Source: Desulfosporosinus sp. OT (GTDB lineage: Bacteria; Bacillota; Desulfitobacteriia; Desulfitobacteriales; Desulfitobacteriaceae). Taken from it: a stretch of DNA of 64,000 nt. The notes under the pieces are model-generated. The model was not told where the DNA came from and searched no databases. It was given only the letters and a program-made list of their open reading frames with translations. Every line of letters begins with the position of its first letter. Positions within the stretch are counted from its first letter, which is position 1. The position numbers and the translations under genes are program-made. Shown one piece after another: positions 1 to 6,556 of the stretch. Where the stretch lies: assembly GCF_000224515.1 (NCBI RefSeq), contig NZ_AGAF01000053.1:53292-117291 (forward strand), read 5' to 3'.

Positions 1-30
1 ATCAATCCTAAGAACAATAATTGTTAATGG

Positions 31-105
31 TTATTTATTAGCACCATAACCTGCTTCCCACAACATGTTCCATGCTATCACGAACGCAAATTCAGCAGAG
101 AAAAA
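31..105 (-). pseudogene. possible C-terminal gene fragment
   Basis: A short open stretch on the minus strand reads as about 24 codons ending in WNMLWEAGYGANK and a stop. It begins directly after an in-frame stop and has no start codon or ribosome site. The composition looks protein-like, but I do not recognise it. It lies downstream of the leftward cobalamin riboswitch, so it might be debris of a gene once controlled by that switch. It could equally be chance. Confidence 0.15.
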
Positions 106-107
106 TT

Positions 108-134
108 AAAAGAGCCGATCTTTTCGGCTCTTTT
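108..134. terminator. bidirectional intrinsic terminator
   Basis: A perfect 11-bp stem (108-118 with 124-134, AAAAGAGCCGA and its complement) has a 5-nt loop. Runs of A and T on both sides let it end transcription in either direction. On the minus strand it lies about 170 nt downstream of the leftward cobalamin riboswitch and could be that switch's expression platform or simply the end of its transcript. Confidence 0.65.
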
Positions 135-304
135 AGATGACAAACTATGCTTCAAAATAGATTTTACTCTCTACTTTATAATAAAGATTATCTTCAAATA
201 CATACTCTCCCACCGAAAAATATAGTGGAATTATAAGTGATTTTCCACTTATTTGAACAACGAAATATTAAAATAAGTGCTACTTTTTGTTATTTCTCTA
301 AGAC

Positions 305-440
305 GTAACAAAGGCTGGTTACCCAGGCTTGATCTCTCTTACTCCCGTTGTACCTACCCTTCGAAAATCCAGTGACATTTGTAAGGCTACTCTCTGTTAC
401 AGTGGCGGGACCGCGTCGGATTTAAACCGACTTCCCTTTT
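305..440 (-). ncRNA. cobalamin riboswitch (leftward copy)
   Basis: On the minus strand the order is the B12-box core GCGGTCCCGCCACTGTAA, then an AATGTCACTGG element, then AAGCCTGGGTAACCAGCC. This is the conserved order of the adenosylcobalamin riboswitch. The switch faces the left window edge, where the only downstream elements are the terminator at 108-134 and a short fragment, so its regulated gene is missing or outside the window. The core matches the rightward copy at 1085-1225 closely, and both have the same promoter layout. Confidence 0.85.
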
Positions 441-497
441 AAACACTTCTTTTTACAAAAGAAGTGTACTTACTCTTCATAATATTAAGTTGGCTAT

Positions 498-526
498 AGA
501 ATAGCATGGGTTAATTTTCCTGTCAA
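498..526 (-). promoter_or_regulatory. sigma-A promoter of leftward B12 riboswitch
   Basis: On the minus strand TTGACA (521-526) and TATTCT (498-503) are separated by 17 nt, an almost ideal vegetative promoter. The flanking bases CCATTGACAGG and CCCATGCTATTCT are shared with the rightward promoter at 1001-1029, so the two control regions are copies in inverted orientation. Confidence 0.7.
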
Positions 527-1000
527 TGGTTTCTTATGCTGCGTGGAGTACTCTCAAATGACGCCTTAAATGACGCTCTATTGATATTCTCAGTCGAATA
601 CTTCCCGCTAACACGTAATCAATACAATAATTTTACCCTAATATGTTGATTATTTAACATTTCACTTTTTAATCCTATGTTAAAATCACCTACAACAACT
701 AGCTGCTTTCTTTAACCAACCAATACACCCTCATGCAGCTCACTTGCATATTTGATCTCCAATCAATCCCCATTCGGATACACTTCTCTTGACATCATAG
801 CTATGTCCACGTGTGGCAGAGCATTAGGTCTTCACTCGTTCGTTCCTTGATCCGATAAAACTGGCTGTATGCTCAAAAAAATCGAGTGGTTACTCTACTG
901 ATCCGTTAACCAGTTCTATTACCTGAAGCTAGGACGTTAAACTGATCTATGATTAGATAACTAGGGGGTGAATATATGAAGATAATGTCCTTAAAAACCA
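527..1000. other. intergenic spacer without a recognisable gene
   Basis: This stretch separates the two outward-facing B12 riboswitch promoters. I found no open frame of useful length with a ribosome site, no terminator and no recognisable RNA. It may be remnant DNA of whatever was duplicated or lost here. Confidence 0.5.
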
Positions 1001-1029
1001 TTGACAGGGGATTTGGCCCATGCTATTCT
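1001..1029 (+). promoter_or_regulatory. sigma-A promoter of rightward B12 riboswitch
   Basis: TTGACA (1001-1006), a 17-nt spacer and TATTCT (1024-1029) lie about 55 nt before the cobalamin aptamer. The sequence around both boxes closely repeats the leftward promoter at 498-526. Confidence 0.75.
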
Positions 1030-1084
1030 TTAAGCATCTTAATATTATACAAAATGAGTATATTGTCTTTGCAAACATAAAGAT

Positions 1085-1225
1085 AATATTTAAAAGAGAA
1101 GTCAGTCTAATTCTGACGCGGTCCCGCCACTGTAATAGGGAGTAGCTTTACAAAATGTCACTGGAGTTATCCGGGAAGACGTAAGGTTGCGATGAACTTA
1201 AGCCAGGATACCTGCTCATTTTGGA
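1085..1225 (+). ncRNA. cobalamin riboswitch (rightward copy)
   Basis: The B12-box core GCGGTCCCGCCACTGTAA is followed by an AATGTCACTGG element, CCGGGAAGAC and AAGCCAGGATACCTGC, the full conserved order of the class. A ribosome-site-like GGGAGGT (1252-1259) follows, then a terminator hairpin at 1288-1316. GGAGGT can pair with ACCTCC in the terminator's left arm, so an antiterminator is possible. Repression by cobalamin through premature termination is the expected mode. The next gene is the 139-residue unknown protein. Confidence 0.9.
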
Positions 1226-1287
1226 ATTCACCTTTAGCACCCACGACGGATGGGAGGTAAGGATATTTATGTTATTGGCATATTTAT

Positions 1288-1316
1288 AAACCTCCTGCTT
1301 TGAGTGCAGGAGGTTT
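1288..1316 (+). terminator. riboswitch expression-platform terminator
   Basis: An 11-bp perfect stem (AAACCTCCTGC, 1288-1298, with 1306-1316) is followed by TTTATTTATT. It lies 60 nt behind the cobalamin aptamer and 100 nt before the next start codon, the expected place for a transcription-attenuating terminator. Confidence 0.8.
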
Positions 1317-1414
1317 ATTTATTCTACTTTTAGGTTGATGTATAAGGTGACTTAAGAGATGTTTTTCTTAGAGGAACTGTGGGTTAATTAGTATGAGGGG
1401 ATGGGAGAAATATT

Positions 1415-1834
1415 ATGATTACAGCCACTGTTCATAGCTTAGAAGGTGTTGTTGGTAGACTCGGGTTAGACCCACTCGCAGTTAACCGCTTTATGGCGGA
1501 GTGGTTACAAACCGCACGTGAGGTATCTTTTGAGGAAGCTAATGAGGTAGCTTGTATCTTAAATAAAATGAAAAAAAGTGCCAAGTACTACTTAGCTCCA
1601 GATCCAATGCAAGAGGGTAATCAAGTCGTGCTCATAGTGCGAAAAAATCGAGTTATTACTGTACTTACTCAGTTAACCAATTCCTTTTACGGTGTCCCTG
1701 AGGCTAAGACTGTGAATGGTACACGAATGATTAAAACACTAGGAGGAGAGATGTATGAAGACCATGGAAATTGGGTTAGACAACTAAGAATAAAGCATCT
1801 GAAAAATTTATATGGAAAGAATCTCCGCTACTAA
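1415..1834 (+). CDS. unknown protein behind a B12 riboswitch
   Basis: This encodes a 139-residue soluble protein that I do not recognise. ATG follows GGGAGAAATATT, an acceptable ribosome site. There is no signal peptide, membrane segment or cysteine pair. The middle is beta-prone (NQVVLIVRKNRVITVL, around residues 69-84) and the C-terminus is basic (LRIKHLKNLYGKNLRY), which could suit nucleic-acid binding, although that is a guess. It is the first gene behind the rightward cobalamin riboswitch and terminator, so its expression probably falls when cobalamin is plentiful. A role in cobalt or corrinoid supply, or a B12-independent substitute, would fit. No terminator is evident behind it. Confidence 0.7.
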   Translation: MITATVHSLEGVVGRLGLDPLAVNRFMAEWLQTAREVSFEEANEVACILNKMKKSAKYYLAPDPMQEGNQVVLIVRKNRVITVLTQLTNSFYGVPEAKTVNGTRMIKTLGGEMYEDHGNWVRQLRIKHLKNLYGKNLRY

Positions 1835-1867
1835 AAACAAGGATTATAAATCTCTTTCAAATGATAA

Positions 1868-2029
1868 AAAACCATACAAATCACAGGCGTCGTCTTACCA
1901 CCTAATGACTCATATGGTCTTAATAGCATAATTTATTTTGCATTCGCCAAACAGTTTGGACGAGAGTTCCTGGAACCAAACTATAAACTTTCATCGATAG
2001 TTCCCATTCTTGCCTCCGTGCATTTATGA
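1868..2029 (+). pseudogene. possible gene remnant, C-terminal fragment
   Basis: An open frame of 53 codons runs from just after a stop to a TGA, without a plausible start or ribosome site. It contains natural-looking sequence (GVVLPPNDSYGLNSIIYFAF, then KQFGREFLEPNYKLSS). It could be the tail of a gene whose front was lost between the unknown protein and the corrinoid protein. No family was recognised. Confidence 0.2.
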
Positions 2030-2032
2030 TTT

Positions 2033-2713
2033 TCAGTTAACGAGGCAGTGTGTAGTTTTATGAGGTTTAACACTTTCTTTAATAAGTTTCATTGCCAAAT
2101 CAACCGCTTTCATTACATCGACAGCAAACCCATCTGCCTTGATAGTTTGTGCGTACTCTTGAGTTGCTGGACTTCCACCAATAATAATTTTGACTTTATT
2201 GCGTAGATCTCGACGATTGAGTTCCCTTATTGTCTCAGACATCATACCTAAAGTGGTCGTAAGCATAGCAGACATGGCCAAGATGTCGGGCTGGTGGTCT
2301 ATAATTGCTTGCGCAAAATCTTCAGGTTGGACGTCAATTCCAAGGTCAATGACTTCTAATCCAGCACCACATAACATCATAACAATTAAATTCTTCCCGA
2401 TATCATGTAAATCTCCGGCTACAGTGCCAATAACTACTTTACCGAGTGAAGATTGCTGTGGATTTGACAAGAACGGTTTCAATACATGCAACCCCGCATA
2501 CATTGCCCGTGAAGCGATCAATACATCCGATATATAGATAATGTTATCTCTAAATTGTCTTCCGATTTCCTGCATGCCTGGCATTAATGCTTTTTCAAGG
2601 ATTGTTCGGGGTCCTATCCCGTTCTCAATCGCCAGTATGGTAAGAGTTTTCACCCGGTTAGCCTGTCCCTTTATTAAAGCTTTAGTAATAAATTCTAATT
2701 CTGATGTTATCAA
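2033..2713 (-). CDS. methyltransferase cognate corrinoid protein
   Basis: The 226-residue protein has the layout of MtbC/MtmC-type corrinoid proteins. A helical cap domain occupies about residues 1-88 and a Rossmann-like B12-binding domain about 89-215. The cobalt-ligating motif DLHDIGKN is at 101-108, with His103 as the lower axial ligand. SAMLTTT (148-154) and a glycine-rich IIIGGSPAT segment follow. Such proteins shuttle methyl groups between a substrate-specific methyltransferase and an acceptor in methylotrophic or demethylating anaerobes. No methyltransferase or corrinoid activase lies beside it, so its partner is elsewhere. The start is TTG, chosen because GAGGAGGTGAGC stands directly before it. 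A structured leader at 2803-2860 precedes it. Confidence 0.88.
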   Translation of the reverse strand: MITSELEFITKALIKGQANRVKTLTILAIENGIGPRTILEKALMPGMQEIGRQFRDNIIYISDVLIASRAMYAGLHVLKPFLSNPQQSSLGKVVIGTVAGDLHDIGKNLIVMMLCGAGLEVIDLGIDVQPEDFAQAIIDHQPDILAMSAMLTTTLGMMSETIRELNRRDLRNKVKIIIGGSPATQEYAQTIKADGFAVDVMKAVDLAMKLIKESVKPHKTTHCLVN

Positions 2714-2802
2714 CAGAGCTCACCTCCTCGGCAATTGGATAATTTACAAACATAAGCTTTACTCTTAAATCACTAATTCATTGTTAACACCTCCAAAAAT
2801 AA

Positions 2803-2860
2803 AAAAGGCCAATGAAAGATGACCAAACTACTGTCAAGTCAAGACCTCCATGGGCCTTAT
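2803..2860 (-). ncRNA. structured leader RNA, element E1
   Basis: In the 5' leader of the corrinoid protein gene, AAGGCC and GGCCTT close a long hairpin that ends in a U-rich tract, so it can act as a terminator. The loop holds GGTCTTGACTTGAC and TTGGTCA, with an inner TGAC/GTCA pairing. The same loop words recur in element E2 on the opposite strand at 3146-3210. There the closing stem is AAGACC/GGTCTT, a compensated base change that supports pairing in RNA. A GGAGGTG ribosome-site-like word follows the U tract. I know no described riboswitch class with this layout. Confidence 0.45.
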
Positions 2861-2879
2861 ATTCATGATGATTATTTTT

Positions 2880-2908
2880 ATAATATCAAGGAATAACATT
2901 TATGTAAA
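2880..2908 (-). promoter_or_regulatory. candidate sigma-A promoter of corrinoid protein gene
   Basis: On the minus strand TTTACA (2903-2908) and TATTAT (2880-2885) are 17 nt apart, placing the transcript start just ahead of structured element E1 and the corrinoid protein gene. Confidence 0.55.
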
Positions 2909-3145
2909 CCTTTTCCTTCATAATTTTCAGAATTTTCTTTTTTTGTAATATGATAATCCACATTACAAACTCTTGTCAGTTAGATTTAACTCTTGTCAAG
3001 GCTTCCGGCGAGTAATGCCTCTCAAAGCAAAATTCATACGATTATAACCAATAAAAATAGGTTTTTAAAAAACGCAAAACTGTAAAAGGAATTAACACAT
3101 TTGTGTAGAATATAACAACGGTATAGAAGAATATTATGATAAAAC

Positions 3146-3210
3146 AAAGACCATGGAGGTCTTGGCTTGACTTTAAAGTCTGGTCAGTTTTCCATGGTCT
3201 TTTCATTTTT
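3146..3210 (+). ncRNA. structured RNA, element E2
   Basis: A perfect 12-bp stem (AAAGACCATGGA at 3146-3157 with 3191-3202) is followed by a T-rich tail, as in a terminator. The 33-nt loop carries GGTCTTGGCTTGAC, the palindrome GACTTTAAAGTC and TGGTCA. The loop words match element E1 (2803-2860) on the other strand. AAGGAGGTGAAC follows at 3214-3225, but only a very short frame comes after it, so the gene once controlled by this copy appears to be lost. Confidence 0.45.
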
Positions 3211-3225
3211 AACAAGGAGGTGAAC

Positions 3226-3342
3226 TTATAACATATGCTCTCGTTCAGGATCTTTCCGTAATGTGATAATTCCTTGTTCTAGAATACCTTCAAAATCCAC
3301 CTGCAGCCTCAACTCGTACCCAATGATATTCTGATCTGACCA
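3226..3342 (-). pseudogene. possible gene remnant on minus strand
   Basis: A 38-codon open frame on the minus strand follows an in-frame stop and ends with GIITLRKDPEREHML and a stop. It includes YELRLQVDFEGILEQ and looks like genuine protein. It has no start codon with a ribosome site. Its end overlaps the ribosome-site-like sequence behind element E2. The remaining bases up to 3645 show nothing else I can name, so 3.2-3.6 kb looks eroded. Confidence 0.25.
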
Positions 3343-3645
3343 TCACAATCTCATTGGGCCTGTTATCCATGACAAAAGCTACTAGATTAAACCATCCTAA
3401 AAGGATACAATTGTGCAAATAACATACAATATCAACTAGCACCCGTCATCCAACATATTTCTCCCTCGCAATACTTTTTATTTAATTACTTTTACAGGAA
3501 ATCCCTACTGACTGTCGAATAATAGTTATAACTTAATGCCTAAAAAACTTGGCTAATATATGCTGACTAGTACAAAAACATAGCGGTCGACCCGAATAGA
3601 GGTATCTATGTCTTTCAATTTTAAAAAAGAAGGAGCATAACAATA

Positions 3646-3840
3646 ATGTGTGAAGCGAATGCCTATCTTAAAGATGGAGACAACGAAGTGTTGTTTATGG
3701 AATCAGTAGATATCATCGAACCCTATGAAAATGGTCTTAAACTCATGGATATTTTCGGAAAACAAATGTTTATCCAAGCCAAAATCAAAGACATGACCCT
3801 TCTAAACCACCGAATTATTTTAGAAAGAACCGACATTTAA
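3646..3840 (+). CDS. cooT: CooT family nickel-binding protein
   Basis: This 64-residue protein matches the small CooT family. It starts MCEANAYL, with the invariant Cys2 that binds Ni(II) in CooT. The family words VDIIEP and NHRIILE, plus an acidic middle, give a small beta-barrel. CooT homologues bind nickel, and the classic partner is carbon monoxide dehydrogenase maturation. Here it heads an operon with an ECF-type metal transporter, which points to nickel rather than cobalt as the cargo. AGAAGGAGC precedes the ATG. The stop is 22 nt before the next gene. Confidence 0.88.
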   Translation: MCEANAYLKDGDNEVLFMESVDIIEPYENGLKLMDIFGKQMFIQAKIKDMTLLNHRIILERTDI

Positions 3841-3862
3841 TAATGAAAGAGAGCTAATCAGC

Positions 3863-4795
3863 ATGGATCTTCCTCTTTGGCTTCAAGATAATAGTCCTCT
3901 TGCGCCTTCCCCTTCAAAATTAAAGCAATCTAACTTTATTCAAAAAACCCTTAAAGGTATTATTACTTTTGTAAGGGAGTCCGTCTATTCTGAGGAGGTC
4001 GCTCTTCGCTCAGGGTTCCTGCAAGCAATGGATCCCAGAATGAAACTGCTTGCCTTTTTTTCACTCCTCATAACTGTCAATCTTTTGCGTCATTTGCCTC
4101 TACTTTGGGGGATTTATCTGATTATTCTGATCCTGGCCACGTTATCGAAGGTTCCTACTCGGTTCCTCGTTCAGCGGGTCTGGTTAGTCATACCCTTATT
4201 TACAGGAATTATGGTTCTCCCGGCCTTATTTAATTGGGTACGCCCTGGTGATCCCCTCTGGACCATTTGGACTTTCTCAACCTCACTCCACGTCGGACCC
4301 ATTCATTTTCCGCGTGAATTAAGCATTACTTCACAGGGCTTTTGGGGAGCAATCCTCCTGATCAGCAGGGTCGGCATTTCAGTCACTCTCGCCGTTCTTC
4401 TCACCCTAACCACGCGCTGGAACAATCTGTTGCGCGCGTTACGCACTATTTTCGTCCCTAAGATTTTCATCGTTACCCTGGAAATGACCTACCGATATAT
4501 TTTTGTACTCATCACCCTCCTTGAAGACATGTTCTTAGCACGGAAGGCACGTGACTCAGGGCATTCTTCCGGAGCTGAACAGCGACGATTTGTCGGTTCC
4601 TCCATTGCTCATCTTTTCGGAAAATCGCTTCAGATGAGTGAAGAGGTCTATACATCGATGACCGCACGGGGATATACCGGCGAAATTTATACCCTTCAAC
4701 CTTTCCAACTGCGTTGGATAGACATCTTTAGCATAGGAGTCAGTCTTATGTTAAGTTTATCACTTTATGCTGCCGACAAAGTCTTAGGAGGATAA
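3863..4795 (+). CDS. cbiQ: ECF metal transporter transmembrane protein CbiQ/NikQ
   Basis: The 310-residue T component of an energy-coupling factor transporter for cobalt or nickel. A soluble stretch of about 60 residues precedes a membrane domain with roughly five to six hydrophobic segments (about 65-290). The arginine-bearing coupling motifs are visible as ARKARDSG near residue 228 and TARGYTGE near 272. They contact the ATPase. It is followed 4 nt later by the ATPase gene. No substrate-capture M component (CbiM/NikM) lies in the operon or elsewhere in the window, so this module must borrow one. The metal is inferred from CooT and the His-rich neighbour. Confidence 0.88.
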   Translation: MDLPLWLQDNSPLAPSPSKLKQSNFIQKTLKGIITFVRESVYSEEVALRSGFLQAMDPRMKLLAFFSLLITVNLLRHLPLLWGIYLIILILATLSKVPTRFLVQRVWLVIPLFTGIMVLPALFNWVRPGDPLWTIWTFSTSLHVGPIHFPRELSITSQGFWGAILLISRVGISVTLAVLLTLTTRWNNLLRALRTIFVPKIFIVTLEMTYRYIFVLITLLEDMFLARKARDSGHSSGAEQRRFVGSSIAHLFGKSLQMSEEVYTSMTARGYTGEIYTLQPFQLRWIDIFSIGVSLMLSLSLYAADKVLGG

Positions 4796-4799
4796 TGAT

Positions 4800-5594
4800 T
4801 TGTCAGAACAAACCGTCCCTATTTTCCAATTAACGGCTGTTTCATACGCCTATATTCCTGATCATCCCGTATTATCCGATATTCATCTTCAACTCTACCC
4901 AGCACAAAGCCTTGTTATTCTTGGCGCCAATGGAAGTGGGAAGTCAACACTACTGAAGATTCTTGCTGGACTTGTTCATCCTACGTCCGGTCAAATTCTG
5001 GCTTTTGGTCAGGAAATTACAGAAAAGAAGCTGCAGGATCCTTCGTTTTTATCCGAGTTTCGCCAACGTGTGGGTTTTATTTTTCAGAATTCTGATGCCC
5101 AACTATTCTCTGCTACCGTCCGGGATGAGTTATCCTTTGCGCCACTACAACTTGGTCTTTCAACCGAACAGGTGAAACAACGGATTGTTGAAACTGCTGA
5201 CCTGCTAGGAATCACACCTCTTCTAGACCGCCCCCCTTATAAACTAAGTGGTGGGGAGAAGAAAAAAGTCGCCTTGGCATGCGTTCTTACCGCTAACCCT
5301 GAAGTTTTATTTCTTGATGAACCTACGAATGGACTCGACCCCCGCACTCAGTTTTGGCTTGTAGAATTTCTTTCAGCTCTCCAAAACGCTGGGAAGACGA
5401 TCATAACCGCAACACATGACCTTTCCATTGTTGAAGAAATCGCCCAGCGGGTGATTGTCTTACGCGAAAACCATACAGTCGCTGCAGACAGCACAGCGCC
5501 CGAAATTCTAAGTGACAGGGAACTTCTCTTAGATGTAAATCTTATTCATGAGCGATCTCATTTTCATATCGGTGGAGCTAAGAACCACGGTTAA
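4800..5594 (+). CDS. cbiO: ECF metal transporter ATPase CbiO/NikO
   Basis: The 264-residue ABC ATPase has Walker A GANGSGKST (about 43-51), a Q-loop in FQNSDAQLF with the ECF-typical SDxQ, signature LSGGEKKKVALA, Walker B VLFLDEPTNGLDP and switch His in ATHD. It powers metal uptake with the CbiQ-type partner just upstream. The start is TTG, behind AGGAGG with 8 nt spacing. A nearby ATG is in another frame. Only one ATPase is present, as usual for Co/Ni systems, which use a homodimer. Confidence 0.92.
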   Translation: MSEQTVPIFQLTAVSYAYIPDHPVLSDIHLQLYPAQSLVILGANGSGKSTLLKILAGLVHPTSGQILAFGQEITEKKLQDPSFLSEFRQRVGFIFQNSDAQLFSATVRDELSFAPLQLGLSTEQVKQRIVETADLLGITPLLDRPPYKLSGGEKKKVALACVLTANPEVLFLDEPTNGLDPRTQFWLVEFLSALQNAGKTIITATHDLSIVEEIAQRVIVLRENHTVAADSTAPEILSDRELLLDVNLIHERSHFHIGGAKNHG

Positions 5595-5613
5595 AAAATG
5601 AAAGGGGATTTTT

Positions 5614-6294
5614 ATGGACATCACATTTCAATCCATTGGTACAATTCATACGCCCTATTTTGCCTTTAATACTCCTCATCAGCCGATTCCTGACGCACCC
5701 GGTGATTTTTGGATAACGCTTAATCCCGACTATGCCAGTGCTCTGAAAAACTTAAACACCTTTAACTACATTTATGTCCTCTATCATCTAGACCAGGTGA
5801 CCTCTCCGGTTGAACTGCTGACAACCTCCCCCTGGGCTCCTGGAACTGAAATTGGTCTCTTTGCTAGCCGCTCTCCTAAAAGGCTCAACCCCATCGGCAT
5901 AAGTATTGTCAAAGTAAAAGAAATACAAGGTAACGAACTCATCATTTCAGGGATTGATGCTTATAATGGAACCCCCTTAATAGACATCAAACCGTATATG
6001 CATTTCTTGGACAGCAAAGCGGATGCCAATAATGGCTGGTTTGATGCTCTTCCTGATAAAGAGCATACGATAGCTCATGCCCTCGGTCTCTCTCATGAGC
6101 ATGGGCATCAACACAATCATAATCACCACAGTCATACCCATAGCCACCATGACGACCATACTTCGCATGAGGATGGTCAATGCAGTCATCATAACGTTCC
6201 TGAACACGACCACAACCACAACCACAACCACAACAATCATGACCACGGACACCACGAACATGGTCATAAACACCCTCATGAACATAACGATTAA
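5614..6294 (+). CDS. TrmO-like protein with His-rich metal-binding tail
   Basis: Residues 1-150 match the TrmO/YaeB (UPF0066) beta-barrel: SIGTIHTPY at the N-terminus, LFASRSPKRLNPIG (82-95) and DAYNGTPLIDIKPY (115-128). TrmO N6-methylates t6A37 of tRNA using S-adenosylmethionine. Residues about 160-226 are an extreme His/Asp/Asn tail (runs of HNHN, HSHTHSHHD, HDHGHHEHGHKH) that should bind Ni, Co or Zn. It is the last gene of the cooT-cbiQ-cbiO operon. I infer a metal storage or chaperone role for the fusion; whether methyltransferase activity remains is open. ATG follows AAAGGGG. A dispersed repeat starts at the stop codon. Confidence 0.85.
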   Translation: MDITFQSIGTIHTPYFAFNTPHQPIPDAPGDFWITLNPDYASALKNLNTFNYIYVLYHLDQVTSPVELLTTSPWAPGTEIGLFASRSPKRLNPIGISIVKVKEIQGNELIISGIDAYNGTPLIDIKPYMHFLDSKADANNGWFDALPDKEHTIAHALGLSHEHGHQHNHNHHSHTHSHHDDHTSHEDGQCSHHNVPEHDHNHNHNHNNHDHGHHEHGHKHPHEHND

Positions 6295-6430
6295 TAAAGA
6301 AAACTTGGCTGGCGCCCACGAAGACACTGTCTTCGCACGTATATTAACCCTTCTTGCAGACACTGTCTTCGCACGAATTAGCATTCTTGCAATATACAAA
6401 CGAAGTTTATACTTTCTAACTAGTAGAACA
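6295..6430 (+). repeat. dispersed repeat, copy A
   Basis: This noncoding stretch shares its left part (AAAGAAAACTTGGCTGGCGCC, then a GTCTTCGCACGTAT segment and CCTTCTTGCAG) and its right part (ACGAAGTTTATACTTTCTA) with copy B at 16021-16260. The middle differs in length. Inside copy A the words GACACTGTCTTCGCACG and TTCTTGCA occur twice. It fills the gap between the His-tail protein and the ABC exporter. Long shadow frames on both strands here are not genes. Confidence 0.7.
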
Positions 6431-6524
6431 AATAAGGCAATTCACGGACTGCCCTTAACACCATAATTCCTCAAGTTACCATACAGATTCCTGAAAACTT
6501 TATTCTTTCTGACTTAGTACCAAA

Positions 6525-6556
6525 AGGGCACGAGATATACTCTCGTGCCCTCTTTT
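6525..6556. terminator. bidirectional intrinsic terminator
   Basis: A perfect 11-bp stem (AGGGCACGAGA, 6525-6535, with 6541-6551) has a 5-nt loop and ends in TTTTT on the plus strand and AAAA/TTTT on the other side. It closes the leftward ABC exporter operon and can also stop transcripts from the nickel operon. Confidence 0.85.

Noticed and set aside
2803-3210. Insertion sequence bounded by E1 and E2
   Set aside because: No transposase frame lies between them and no target duplication was evident; kept only as an alternative to a structured RNA.
5977-6466. Several open frames on both strands over the His-rich tail and the repeat behind it
   Set aside because: They are shadows of the His-codon-rich stretch (CAT/CAC repeats) and of repeat copy A; none has a ribosome site or sensible composition.
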